Shown here one piece after another: positions 1-9,348 of a stretch of 64,000 nucleotides of DNA. Position 1 is the first letter of the stretch. Each line of letters opens with the position of its first letter. Location: NCBI RefSeq assembly GCF_005519465.1, contig NZ_CP027858.1, positions 6,621,001-6,685,000 on the forward strand, written 5' to 3'. The translations under genes were made by a program, and so were the position numbers. Below the pieces are notes generated by a model. It worked only from the letters and a program-made list of their open reading frames with translations, was not told the DNA's origin and did no database searches. Source of the DNA: Streptomyces clavuligerus (GTDB taxonomy: Bacteria > Actinomycetota > Actinomycetes > Streptomycetales > Streptomycetaceae).

Positions 1-250
1 TGTGGTGGTGCGCCGCGATCCCGCCAGGACCCAGCGCGGGATCGCCGAGACGGCGATCGATGAAGGCGCTGATCCGTTCCACCAGCTCCGCCCGGCCGCC
101 CGGGCCCCGGGGCCCGGCCCGGGAGGAGACCGCCAGTACGCACATGACCTCGTGCAGCAGCTCCGGCGGTACGAGCACGGCCACGGCACCCCCGGGGCGC
201 GGTGCGCCCGGCGCGCCCGCGGCGAGGGTGTTTCCCGGCCTCCGGTCCAT
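1..250 (-). CDS. AraC-family transcriptional regulator, N-terminal part (runs off left edge)
   Basis: The 83 visible residues begin at an ATG (complement of 248-250) preceded by an AGGGGG ribosome site. The last visible stretch, with ISAFIDRRLGDPALGP followed by GIAAHHH, matches the start of the AraC-type double helix-turn-helix domain common in Streptomyces (usually continuing ISxRYLHRLF). Only about 50 residues precede that domain, so the usual large N-terminal sensor domain is absent or the protein is a short form. It would be a DNA-binding regulator. The target cannot be told from the window, and the C-terminal DNA-binding half lies outside it. Confidence 0.6.
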   Translation of the reverse strand, partial: MDRRPGNTLAAGAPGAPRPGGAVAVLVPPELLHEVMCVLAVSSRAGPRGPGGRAELVERISAFIDRRLGDPALGPGGIAAHHH

Positions 251-403
251 CGGCTTCCCCCTGGTGACGGCGGTCCGCTGCCGCGACGGCTCCCGGCACC
301 ATCGTGGAGCCGGGAGCCGGTCCGCGCGGGCCCCTGGGAGGCCGCCACCGGAAAGCAACCGGAACACATCCGTGAAACGGCCCGGCGGTGGGGCGGGGGC
401 GGT

Positions 404-1195
404 CTACGGCTTGACGCCCACAAAACCCCACTGGTCGACCGGCGCGCCGGTGAGCGGCGCGTCCGGCCGCCACAGGCTGATCGAGCCGAAGCCCGGCTCG
501 ATCAGCTCCAGGCCCTCGGTGAACGAGCGCACGGTGTCCGCGGGCCGCGAGACATAGGGGAGCGCGCCGCCCTCCGCGTAGTCGTCGGACGCGGCGCGGG
601 ACTCCGGGGTCTCGATGGTGTCGCACAGGATGAGGCAGCTCCCCGAGGGCAGGGCGTCGAGGTAGGAGCGGAGCAGGTCCCGCGCCGCGCCGTCGTCGAT
701 GACATGCCCCAGCGTCGACAGCAGCATCAGCGCCACCGGACGGGACAGGTCCAGGGTCGCAGTGGCCTCCTTCAGCACGGTGGCGGAGTCCGTCAGGTCG
801 GCGTGCACATAGTTGGTCGCGCCCTCGGGCCTGCTGACCATCAGGGCCCGCGCGTGGGCCAGCACGATCGGGTCGTTGTCGACATAGACGATCCGCGCGT
901 CCGCCGCCGCCTCCTGGGCGACCTCGTGCGTGGAGTTGGCGGTCGGCAGCCCGGTGCCCAGGTCGAGGAACTGCCGTATGCCCCGCTCCAGGACGAGATG
1001 GCGCACCGCCCGCGCCTGGAACCGCCGTGAGGCCCGGGCGATGTCGATGATCTGCGGGTAGGACTCCGCGAGCTGTGCGCCCAGCTCCCGGTCCACGGGG
1101 TAGTTGTCCTTGCCGCCCAGCCAGAAGTTCCACATCCGTGCCGAGTGCGGTGTGCTGGTGTCGATGTGGGTACCGGGTGCCTGACCTGCGTTCAT
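404..1195 (-). CDS. SAM-dependent methyltransferase, DUF574 (Methyltransf_19) family
   Basis: This 263-aa protein starts MNAGQAPGTHID at an ATG preceded by GAGGAGAA, four bases upstream. It carries the family hallmarks: HSARMWNFWLGGKDNYPVDR near the N-terminus, the SAM-binding loop FLDLGTGLPT at about residue 85, and the acidic VYVDNDPIVL strand about 30 residues later. The frame stays open far upstream (to about 3733), but that extension overlaps two real plus-strand genes and has no ribosome site. DUF574 proteins are abundant in Streptomyces and their substrates are mostly unknown. It is divergent from the polyprenyl synthase gene. The catalytic class is well supported; the substrate is not. 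Confidence 0.9.
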   Translation of the reverse strand: MNAGQAPGTHIDTSTPHSARMWNFWLGGKDNYPVDRELGAQLAESYPQIIDIARASRRFQARAVRHLVLERGIRQFLDLGTGLPTANSTHEVAQEAAADARIVYVDNDPIVLAHARALMVSRPEGATNYVHADLTDSATVLKEATATLDLSRPVALMLLSTLGHVIDDGAARDLLRSYLDALPSGSCLILCDTIETPESRAASDDYAEGGALPYVSRPADTVRSFTEGLELIEPGFGSISLWRPDAPLTGAPVDQWGFVGVKP

Positions 1196-1534
1196 CACGT
1201 TCTCCTCACTCGGCCCCGTGCGGTTCGTCAGGGGCACCCCATTGTCACCATGCGCCCCGTCAGCTCCGACGCCACCCCCCTGACACCCGCCCTGACGATC
1301 CACCCCGGCCCTGTCCCCGGCAACTGCGGTGCCGGGCGCGGGCCGTACCGGACGGCCCTGCTCCGCACGGGGCCCGAGAAGGGCTTGTTCATGACAAGTA
1401 TCAGGCTGAACGTCGCCTTCTCCTCCCAGGTCACCGCCTTGTAGGTTCCCTGCGACAGGCGAGACCCCGGGGTTCGAGGACGCTCCGGGGGACGGGACTT
1501 CCCCCACCCGGCTCACCCGCCCCCGAGGAGTGAG
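1196..1534. other. Divergent intergenic region
   Basis: This holds 339 bases between the divergent methyltransferase and polyprenyl synthase genes, so both promoters should lie here. The only less GC-rich stretch is about 1380-1450. Short ORFs cross it on both strands but none has a convincing ribosome site or recognisable product. I saw no clear promoter hexamers. Confidence 0.5.
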
Positions 1535-2641
1535 ATGTCCGCCATGGCCGAACCCGGCTCCCTGGCTCCCTCCGGCGCCCCCGACCCGGACCTCCCGGGC
1601 ATCCGGACCGCCGTCGAACGGACTCTGGACGACTTCCTGGACGGCAAGGCGCGTGACGCGGAACGCGACGACATGCCGCCGGAGGTCATCGGCACCCTGC
1701 GGGACTTCGTCCTGCGCGGCGGCAAGAGGCTGCGTCCCCTGCTCTGCGCCTGCGGCTGGTACGCGGCGGGCGGCACCGGCGACCCGACAGCCGTGGTCCG
1801 GGTGGGCGCCGCCCTGGAGCTGTTCCACGCCTTCGCCCTCGTCCACGACGACCTCATGGACCGCAGCGCCACCCGCCGGGGCCGCCCGGCCGTCCACCGC
1901 GCCCTCGCCGACCGGTACCGGAGCACCCGCGACCACGCGACGGCGGAACGCCTCGGCGTGGGCTCCGCGATCCTCCTCGGCGACCTCGCCTGCGTCTGGT
2001 CCTGCGAACTCCTCCACACCGCCCCGCTGACCCCCCGGCAGTTCTCCGCCCTGCTCCCGGTCGTCCACGCCATGCGGACCGAGGTCATGTACGGGCAGTA
2101 CCTCGATCTGCTCGCCACCGGAGAGCCCACGGCCGATGTCCGGGGCCCGCTCAGGGTCGCCCGTTACAAGACCGCCACCTACACGTGCGAACGCCCCCTG
2201 CACGCGGGTGCCGCCCTCGCCGGGGGCCCCGAGGCGGTCCTCGACGCCTGTACGGCCTACGCCCTGCCGCTGGGGGAGGCGTTCCAGCTCCGCGACGACC
2301 TCCTCGGTGTCTTCGGCGACCCGCGCGCCACCGGGAAGTCCCGCCTCGACGACCTCCGCGAGGGCAAGCACACCGCCCTGGTGGCCCTCGCCCTCGACCA
2401 GGGCGACCCCGGGCAGCGGGCCGAACTGCTCCGGCTCGTCGGCGATTCCGAGCTGGACGAGCGCGGCGCCGCCCGGGTCCGCGCCCTCCTCACCGGCACC
2501 GGCGCCCGCGCCGGGGTCGAGCACATGATCCGGGCCCGCCGCGCCCAGGCCCTGCACGCCCTGTGCACCGCGCCGTTCCCGCCCGCCGTGGCGGCCGTCC
2601 TGCGCGACCTCGCCGACTCCCTCACCGAACGGTCCGCCTGA
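1535..2641 (+). CDS. Polyprenyl (geranylgeranyl/farnesyl-type) diphosphate synthase
   Basis: This 368-aa trans-isoprenyl diphosphate synthase condenses isopentenyl diphosphate with an allylic diphosphate. The start ATG at 1535 follows GAGGAG with suitable spacing. Family motifs appear in order: GGKRLRPLLC near residue 65 (IPP binding), the first Asp-rich motif HDDLMD near residue 107, and FQLRDDLLGVFGD near residue 250. The second Asp-rich motif reads DDLLG rather than DDxxD, so its last aspartate is displaced; this is a common variant in short-chain actinobacterial enzymes. No terpene cyclase or carotenoid gene is beside it, so the product chain length and pathway are open. The next gene is a lipoprotein 147 bp downstream on the same strand. 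Confidence 0.88.
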   Translation: MSAMAEPGSLAPSGAPDPDLPGIRTAVERTLDDFLDGKARDAERDDMPPEVIGTLRDFVLRGGKRLRPLLCACGWYAAGGTGDPTAVVRVGAALELFHAFALVHDDLMDRSATRRGRPAVHRALADRYRSTRDHATAERLGVGSAILLGDLACVWSCELLHTAPLTPRQFSALLPVVHAMRTEVMYGQYLDLLATGEPTADVRGPLRVARYKTATYTCERPLHAGAALAGGPEAVLDACTAYALPLGEAFQLRDDLLGVFGDPRATGKSRLDDLREGKHTALVALALDQGDPGQRAELLRLVGDSELDERGAARVRALLTGTGARAGVEHMIRARRAQALHALCTAPFPPAVAAVLRDLADSLTERSA

Positions 2642-2788
2642 AGGAGGGGGCGGAGAACACAGAAGAGAACAGAAGGAGGGGGGCGAGGAGCACAGCCAGC
2701 GAAAATCGGCCGGGGCGTGCAACCATCGGCGGCCGTCGGCGGTCTTCCCCGTGATCACGTTCGTGGTCGTGCTCATGAGGAGAACGTC

Positions 2789-3952
2789 ATGTCCGCCCTG
2801 CGCAAGACGCTGACCGCCACCGCCGTCGTCACTCTGACCGTGACGGGTTCCGCCGCCTGCGGCACGGTGGAGAACCTGTCCGCGGCCCAGAAGATCGACC
2901 GGGCCTTCGGCAGGCTCGGGGAGGAGAAGTCCCTCTCCTTCGAGATCGGCCTGAACGCCGACGCGGCGACCCTGCGGGCCCTGGACTCCGGCGCGGAGCC
3001 CGGCGACGAGCTGTCCCGGCCGTTCGCCGAGCTGCTGAGCGAGGCCCGGGTCACTGTCTCCGTGGAGTCCGCGAAGCCGCTCAAGGACTCCGGTGAGAAG
3101 GACCTCAAGGGCATCGCCGTGAAGGTCGCCGACGCCCGGAGCGAGCTGGCCGAGTACCGGCTCGTCGACGAGCACGTCTATGTCCGTGCCGACGCCGAGG
3201 CGTACGCGAAGCTGGCGGGCTTCCCCCTCCCGGACCCGGCCGGCCTGCCCCGGGAGGCCGGAGCCCTCGGGAAGGCCCTGAAGGGCGAGTGGCTGAAGTT
3301 CCCCGTCAAGGACTTCCGGCAGGGGAGGGGCGGCGGCGAGCGCGAGCGGCTCGGCGTGAAGGAGCAGCGGAAGTACGCCGGGCTGCTGGCGGGCGTCATC
3401 TCCCGCGAGGTCCGGTTCACGACCGCGCGGGGCACGGACGGCGCCGAGACCGTCAAGGCCACGGCCTCCCTCCGGGCCCTGGTGACCGGCCTGGTCGAGG
3501 AGGTGCGCCCGCTCTCGGGGAAGCTGCGGCAGCCCGGTGCGCTGCCCACGGCCAAGGAGCTCAAGGAACTGCCCGCCGAGAAGGTCACCGCCGACTTCTC
3601 CCTGAGGAACGGTGCGCTGGAGAAGGTCTCCGTCGACCTCGCGAAGCTGACGAGGAAGCCCGCGGTCACGACGTTCGGCCTGGAGCTGGCCTTCGGTGAG
3701 GGCGGGAAGGTCACGGCGCCCGCCGGGGCCCACGCCGTCACCGTCGAGGAGCTGATGGCCGCCCGTGTCGCGGGGGCCGGGAGGTCCCTCCTGGAGGAGG
3801 CGGGCGTCCCCGCCGGGGACGAGCAGTCCCCGGAGGAGTTCGCCGAGGAGTTCTCCGAGAAGTTCTCCGGGGAGTTCCCGGAGGAGTTCCCCGAGGAGGG
3901 CGTCGAGTTCAGCGAGGGCGGCAGCTTCTCCTGGAGCGAAGCGAAGGCGTGA
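2789..3952 (+). CDS. Putative lipoprotein with Glu/Phe tetrapeptide-repeat tail
   Basis: This 387-aa protein starts at ATG 2789 after AGGAGA. The N-terminus MSALRKTLTATAVVTLTVTG runs into SAACG, which looks like a lipoprotein signal with a cysteine acceptor near residue 29, so it is probably anchored outside the membrane. The body is charged, with no recognised catalytic motif. It resembles Streptomyces hypothetical lipoproteins that share a distant likeness to LppX/LprG-type folds; that likeness is inference. The C-terminus holds five four-residue repeats (EEFA, EEFS, EKFS, GEFP, EEFP). It ends at a strong hairpin shared with the convergent ABC exporter gene. Confidence 0.75.
   Translation: MSALRKTLTATAVVTLTVTGSAACGTVENLSAAQKIDRAFGRLGEEKSLSFEIGLNADAATLRALDSGAEPGDELSRPFAELLSEARVTVSVESAKPLKDSGEKDLKGIAVKVADARSELAEYRLVDEHVYVRADAEAYAKLAGFPLPDPAGLPREAGALGKALKGEWLKFPVKDFRQGRGGGERERLGVKEQRKYAGLLAGVISREVRFTTARGTDGAETVKATASLRALVTGLVEEVRPLSGKLRQPGALPTAKELKELPAEKVTADFSLRNGALEKVSVDLAKLTRKPAVTTFGLELAFGEGGKVTAPAGAHAVTVEELMAARVAGAGRSLLEEAGVPAGDEQSPEEFAEEFSEKFSGEFPEEFPEEGVEFSEGGSFSWSEAKA
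3833..3892 (+). repeat. 12-bp x 5 in-frame tandem repeat (E/F tail)
   Basis: Five consecutive 12-base units of the form GAG-GAG-TTC-NCC encode EEFA, EEFS, EKFS, GEFP and EEFP at the C-terminus of the lipoprotein. The unit preserves the reading frame, so copy-number change would lengthen or shorten the acidic tail without breaking the protein. Confidence 0.85.
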
Positions 3953-3957
3953 CGCCC

Positions 3958-3995
3958 CGGTGCCCGGCCCCCCCTTCCGGGGGTGCCGGGCACCG
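3958..3995. terminator. Strong bidirectional hairpin terminator
   Basis: A near-perfect inverted repeat of about 17 bp per arm (CGGTGCCCGG followed by a C run, TTCC loop, then the complement with one mismatch) starts five bases after the lipoprotein stop. It lies between convergent genes and probably stops transcription from both sides. Confidence 0.85.
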
Positions 3996-4017
3996 TCGTA
4001 CCGGCGGACGCGCGGGG

Positions 4018-5919
<1,902 letters not shown>

Positions 5920-5926
5920 GACGACG

Positions 5927-5957
5927 ACCGTAGAAACTCGACCGCGGTTGAGGTCAA
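5927..5957 (-). promoter_or_regulatory. MerR-type promoter with palindromic operator
   Basis: Read on the minus strand, TTGACC (5952-5957) and TACGGT (5927-5932) are separated by exactly 19 bp, the elongated spacer typical of MerR-family activated promoters. The spacer holds the near-perfect palindrome CTCGACCGCGGTTGAG (5937-5952), one mismatch pair in 16 bp. The -10 element ends about seven bases before the exporter start codon, which predicts a leaderless transcript. No MerR gene lies in the window. Confidence 0.75.
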
Positions 5958-6024
5958 GCGCGGCGGCCGGGAGGGCCGATGACCGGGGTCCGGCGCGTGC
6001 GGCTCGGAGCGGACGGAGGCGGAA

Positions 6025-6077
6025 CGGACGGAGGGGGCACCGCAGGAGGAGCGGACGGAGGGGGCACCGCAGGAGGA
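6025..6077. repeat. 27-bp tandem duplication in intergenic region
   Basis: Two adjacent copies of CGGACGGAGGGGGCACCGCA plus AGGAGGAG (27 bp, second copy truncated by one base) lie in the roughly 400-bp region between the exporter promoter and the DUF6225 gene. The surrounding 5958-6363 is G-rich with no supported gene. Confidence 0.8.
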
Positions 6078-6363
6078 ACGGGCGGGGAGGGAGCGGACGG
6101 AGAAGGCGGCCGAGGAGGCGTTACCCCTCTTCCCCTTCATCGGTTCGGCGTCCGGCCCCGTGACCTCCAGGCGGAGCGGCTGAGGGAGAGTACCCCCGTG
6201 GTCCGGGTCCGGCCGGCCGACGGGACACCGGTCTGGGCGGTCCTCGGGCACGCCGCCGTCCCGTCATCGGACACACGGGTGTGGACGACGGGCCCGCCGG
6301 GAGCCTTCCGGCGGGCCGTGCCGTGCGGGGGAGAGATACGGGCGCCCGGGGCGCGGCGGCGGG

Positions 6364-6627
6364 TCAGACCGGATCGGGCTCGTACTGGCCGGCCTTGTAG
6401 TCCGCGAAGAGCGTGTACTCGACCAGGGTGCTCGGGGCCCCGCCACCGGGGGAGTCCTTCTCCACCTCGTCAAGGCTCACCAGGGCGTACTCGCTGTATC
6501 CGGCGAAGTCCCCGGGGCCGTCCGCGACCGCGACATGGAGCGGGGTGTCGTCGGGCAGCCCGGTGAGCGCCTGCCGGAGCTGCCCCGCGGTCCACACCTG
6601 TGGAGTGTGGTCAAAGATTTTGGTCAT
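6364..6627 (-). CDS. DUF6225 family protein
   Basis: This 87-aa protein starts MTKIFDHTPQVWTAGQLRQA and contains LPDDTPLHVAVADGPGDF, the conserved core I associate with the small Streptomyces DUF6225 family. There is no signal peptide or membrane segment, so it is likely cytosolic. Its function is unknown. No strong ribosome site precedes the ATG; a TAGCGT element six bases upstream could be a -10 box for a leaderless message, which is inference. It lies 108 bp downstream of the eCIS ATPase stop and on the same strand, but that gap makes it unclear whether it belongs to the operon. Confidence 0.75.
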   Translation of the reverse strand: MTKIFDHTPQVWTAGQLRQALTGLPDDTPLHVAVADGPGDFAGYSEYALVSLDEVEKDSPGGGAPSTLVEYTLFADYKAGQYEPDPV

Positions 6628-6735
6628 GAGACGACGCTACTCGCGCGCGCCCCGCCCGCCCGGTTCCCGCGCCGGACACGGAGACCGGTCGTCCCCCGGG
6701 CGGATCACCCCACGCCGGGGGCGCGGCGCGCCCCC

Positions 6736-8961
6736 TCAGCCGTCCTCCCGCAGCATCCCGGCGTACTCCGCCAGCTCCGACGGCCGCAGCAGCCGGGCCT
6801 CCCGCTGGAACTGCCGCGCCACGCCCCGGACGACGTCCCGCATCGCGATCACCGTGCCGTCGCCGTCCCCGGTGTCGCCGTCCGCCGCCCGCAGCGCGGC
6901 CGTCCGGGCGGCGGCGGCGATGCCCGCGCCGGTCATGTCCAGCCGGGCGAGGGCGTCGAGGTCGACATCGGGGGCGAGCGGGGCCTCCGGCGGGAAGGCC
7001 AGGGACCACAGCCGCCGCCGCTCGGGGACCGCCGGGCGGGGGAAGTGGACCACGAAGTGGAACCTGCGGGTGAAGGCCGGGTCGATGTTCTCCTTCAGAT
7101 TGCTCGTCAGGATCACCAGACCGTCGCTGGTCTCCAGCCGCTGGAGCAGATAGCCGACCTCCAGATTGGCGTACCGGTCCGTTCCCTGCTTCACCTCGCC
7201 CCGCTTGCCGAAGACCGCGTCGGCCTCGTCGAACAGCAGCACCGCGTGGCTCTCCTCGGCCTGCCGGAACGCGGCCTCCAGATTCTTCTCCGTCTCACCC
7301 ACCCACTTGGAGATCACCTGCGCCAGATCCACCTTCAGCAGCTCCAGCCCCAGCATCCCCGTGACAATCTCCGCGGAGAGCGTCTTGCCGGTCCCCGACT
7401 CCCCGGTGAACAGGGCCTTCACCCCGCCGTACGCGGAGCGCCGCGCGAAGCCCCAGCGCTCCGCGACCCGGGGCCAGGCCCGGAACGCCGAGGCGATCTC
7501 CTGGATCTGCCGGGCCTGCGACTGCGGCAGCACCAGGTCGTCGAGCGTGCGCCGGGGGGTGATCGCCTGCACGGCGCTGCCGCCCCGGCCCCGGGTCACC
7601 GTGGCCACCGCGGGCTCCACATGCCCGGTGACCGGCTCGGGGCGCCCGTTGCCCGCCAGCCGTGCCCCCGCCCCGGCGACCGACGCCACCGCGCGCAGCT
7701 CCCCGCCGCTCATCCGGTAGCGGATCGCCAGATCCTCCAGCAGCTCCCCGGCGAGCTGCGGCAGCGCGGCCGACCACATGGCCCGGCGGTCCGTCAGACC
7801 CGGTGCCGGAACGGTGACCTCCGCGTAGGCCCGTGCCGCCAGCAGCCCGGCGGGCCGCCACGGCCGCGCCCCCGTCAGACAGACCGGGGTCCGGGACCGC
7901 AGCAGAACGGAGCAGACGGCGGCGGCCGGGTCGGCGCCCCCGCCCGCGAGGGGCCCGTCCCCGATGGCGCCCCCGTGCAGTCCGTCGACGGGAATCCACA
8001 GCAGCGCGCCCAGCACGGCCGCCGTCCGGATATCGGCCTCGATGTCGGACGTCAGCCGCCGCACCGGCCGCCCCGCCGCGTGCGCCAGCGCCTGGACGGC
8101 GTCGGGCTGACCGCCCGGCGGGCAGCCCCACAGCCCCGCCAGATCGATGCTCCCCGCCCCCAGCGCCCGGCCCAGCCGGGTCAGTTCCGCCGACGACGGG
8201 TACGGCGGCAGCACACCGGAACCAGAACCGGAACCGGTGGCGGAACCGGAACCGGGCACCTCGCCCGGGTCGTGGCCGAGCAGCCCCACGTCCCCGCCCC
8301 AGCCCAGCAGGAACGCGAACACACCCGGGCCGGGGACGAGTTCCTGGGCCGCCTCCAGCGGGGCCCGGCCCTGCGCGCGGAGCAGCCCGTACCGCCGCAG
8401 CGGCGCCTCGGGCAGCAGGGCGCGCCGCCGGGCCAGCCGCTGGGCCGGGGTGCGCGCGCCGACCGAGGCGAGGAGTTCCACACTGGGCAGTCGGCGGCTG
8501 AGCTGGTCCACGACATAGGCGTAGACGCGCTCGTACCCCTGGTCGAACTCGGGCGCCACGGCCAGCAGCAGCGCGTCCTGCTCACCGCGGCCCAGGCCGA
8601 ACCGGGTGGCCAGCGCGTCCAGCGGCAGGGCCACCCCCTCGGCGGACGCCCGCCGCCGCAGCTCCCGTTCGGCCACCGGCTCCGGTTCCTGCGGCGGCGG
8701 GGCACCCGACAGGAGCCCGCCCAGCGCGGCGGCGGCCCCGTCCACCTCCTCCAGCACCACGGCCACTTCGTCGTCCGTCACGCAGTACGGCACCAGGTCC
8801 GGCCTGCTCAGCCGCGCCGACACGGCGGCCCGTCGCGCGACGGCCTCCCGCAGCTCCCCGTGGAGCGCGGTCAGCCGGAGCCGGAGGTGTTCCACGGCCC
8901 AGGTGCTGGTGGGCCGCCCGGTCGGTGGGTGGTGCCCCTCGTGGGGGTGCATGTCCGTCAC
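6736..8961 (-). CDS. eCIS AAA+ ATPase (Afp15/Pvc15-like)
   Basis: This 741-aa protein is the last gene of the injection-system operon. The C-terminal half is a classical AAA+ module: Walker A LFTGESGTGKT near residue 517, Walker B AVLLFDEADAVFGKRGE near residue 578, then YLLQRLETSDGLVILTSNLKENID with the sensor 1 asparagine and FTRRFHFVVHFP with the arginine finger region. The N-terminal half has no clear catalytic motif and includes Gly/Ser and Pro-rich linkers. In eCIS loci this ATPase is conserved and thought to act in assembly rather than contraction. Its ATG overlaps the stop of the short upstream ORF as ATGA. The first residues, MTDMHPHEGHH, are duplicated about 310 bp upstream. Confidence 0.92.
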   Translation of the reverse strand: MTDMHPHEGHHPPTGRPTSTWAVEHLRLRLTALHGELREAVARRAAVSARLSRPDLVPYCVTDDEVAVVLEEVDGAAAALGGLLSGAPPPQEPEPVAERELRRRASAEGVALPLDALATRFGLGRGEQDALLLAVAPEFDQGYERVYAYVVDQLSRRLPSVELLASVGARTPAQRLARRRALLPEAPLRRYGLLRAQGRAPLEAAQELVPGPGVFAFLLGWGGDVGLLGHDPGEVPGSGSATGSGSGSGVLPPYPSSAELTRLGRALGAGSIDLAGLWGCPPGGQPDAVQALAHAAGRPVRRLTSDIEADIRTAAVLGALLWIPVDGLHGGAIGDGPLAGGGADPAAAVCSVLLRSRTPVCLTGARPWRPAGLLAARAYAEVTVPAPGLTDRRAMWSAALPQLAGELLEDLAIRYRMSGGELRAVASVAGAGARLAGNGRPEPVTGHVEPAVATVTRGRGGSAVQAITPRRTLDDLVLPQSQARQIQEIASAFRAWPRVAERWGFARRSAYGGVKALFTGESGTGKTLSAEIVTGMLGLELLKVDLAQVISKWVGETEKNLEAAFRQAEESHAVLLFDEADAVFGKRGEVKQGTDRYANLEVGYLLQRLETSDGLVILTSNLKENIDPAFTRRFHFVVHFPRPAVPERRRLWSLAFPPEAPLAPDVDLDALARLDMTGAGIAAAARTAALRAADGDTGDGDGTVIAMRDVVRGVARQFQREARLLRPSELAEYAGMLREDG

Positions 8962-9343
8962 CCCCGGGTGGTGACCGTGGCGCGGCGGGCGGGTGTGCGG
9001 CGGCGGGTCCCGCCGGGTGCGGTGCGGGTGGGCATCGGTGTCGTCCCCCTGGGGTGGTGGGCGGTGTGCGGTGCGGATGGGCGCGATGGCCGGTTTCCGG
9101 TGGTGGCCGGGGTGCGGTCCGCCCGGCCGTGGCGGTGGGGCGGTCCGTCGTGCGGCGGTCTGCCGCCGCTCTTTCGCGGAGCGCGGCGGTCGGGTGCCGG
9201 AGGTGTTCCGCGGTGCGGGTGCCGGTGGGTGGGTGAGTGGTGTCCGGGGCGGGGGTGCATGTCCGTCACTCCCGGGTGGTGACCGTGGCGCGGCGGGCGG
9301 GTGTGCGGCGGCGGGTCCCGCCGGGTGCGGTGCGGGCGGACAC
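8881..9343. repeat. Direct duplication covering the ATPase gene start
   Basis: The segments around 8881-9034 and 9197-9343 are direct repeats. From 8941 and 9250 the copies match over about 90 bases with only a few differences (offset 309 bp = 103 codons). Matching continues leftward to CCGGAGGTGTTCC at 8881 and 9197 after a 7-bp indel. Each copy contains the leader and the MTDMHP start of the ATPase gene. Confidence 0.85.
8958..9269 (-). CDS. Short His/Pro/Arg-rich ORF created by duplication
   Basis: This 103-aa ORF starts MTDMHPRPGHHSPTHRHPH, a degenerate copy of the ATPase N-terminus MTDMHPHEGHHPPT, and its stop overlaps the ATPase start as ATGA. The rest is low complexity (His, Pro, Arg, Thr, Gly) with no fold signals. 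It is probably a by-product of the local duplication. The retained 4-bp overlap means it may still be translated and coupled to the ATPase. No function is proposed. Confidence 0.35.
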   Translation of the reverse strand: MTDMHPRPGHHSPTHRHPHRGTPPAPDRRAPRKSGGRPPHDGPPHRHGRADRTPATTGNRPSRPSAPHTAHHPRGTTPMPTRTAPGGTRRRTPARRATVTTRG

Positions 9344-9348
9344 GGCGG

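Noticed and set aside
1384..1398. CTTGT-N5-ACAAG inverted repeat
   Set aside because: Arms of five bases are too short to claim an operator without conservation data.
1228..1434. 68-codon minus-strand ORF in the divergent region
   Set aside because: No ribosome site, mixed composition and no family resemblance.
1196..3733. N-terminal extension of the methyltransferase frame
   Set aside because: It runs antisense through the polyprenyl synthase and lipoprotein genes; the ATG at 1195 has a clear ribosome site and family-typical start.
8925..9282. Plus-strand Gly/Arg-rich ORFs across the duplicated segment
   Set aside because: They are reading-frame shadows of a G-rich repeat, antisense to the operon and without start signals.
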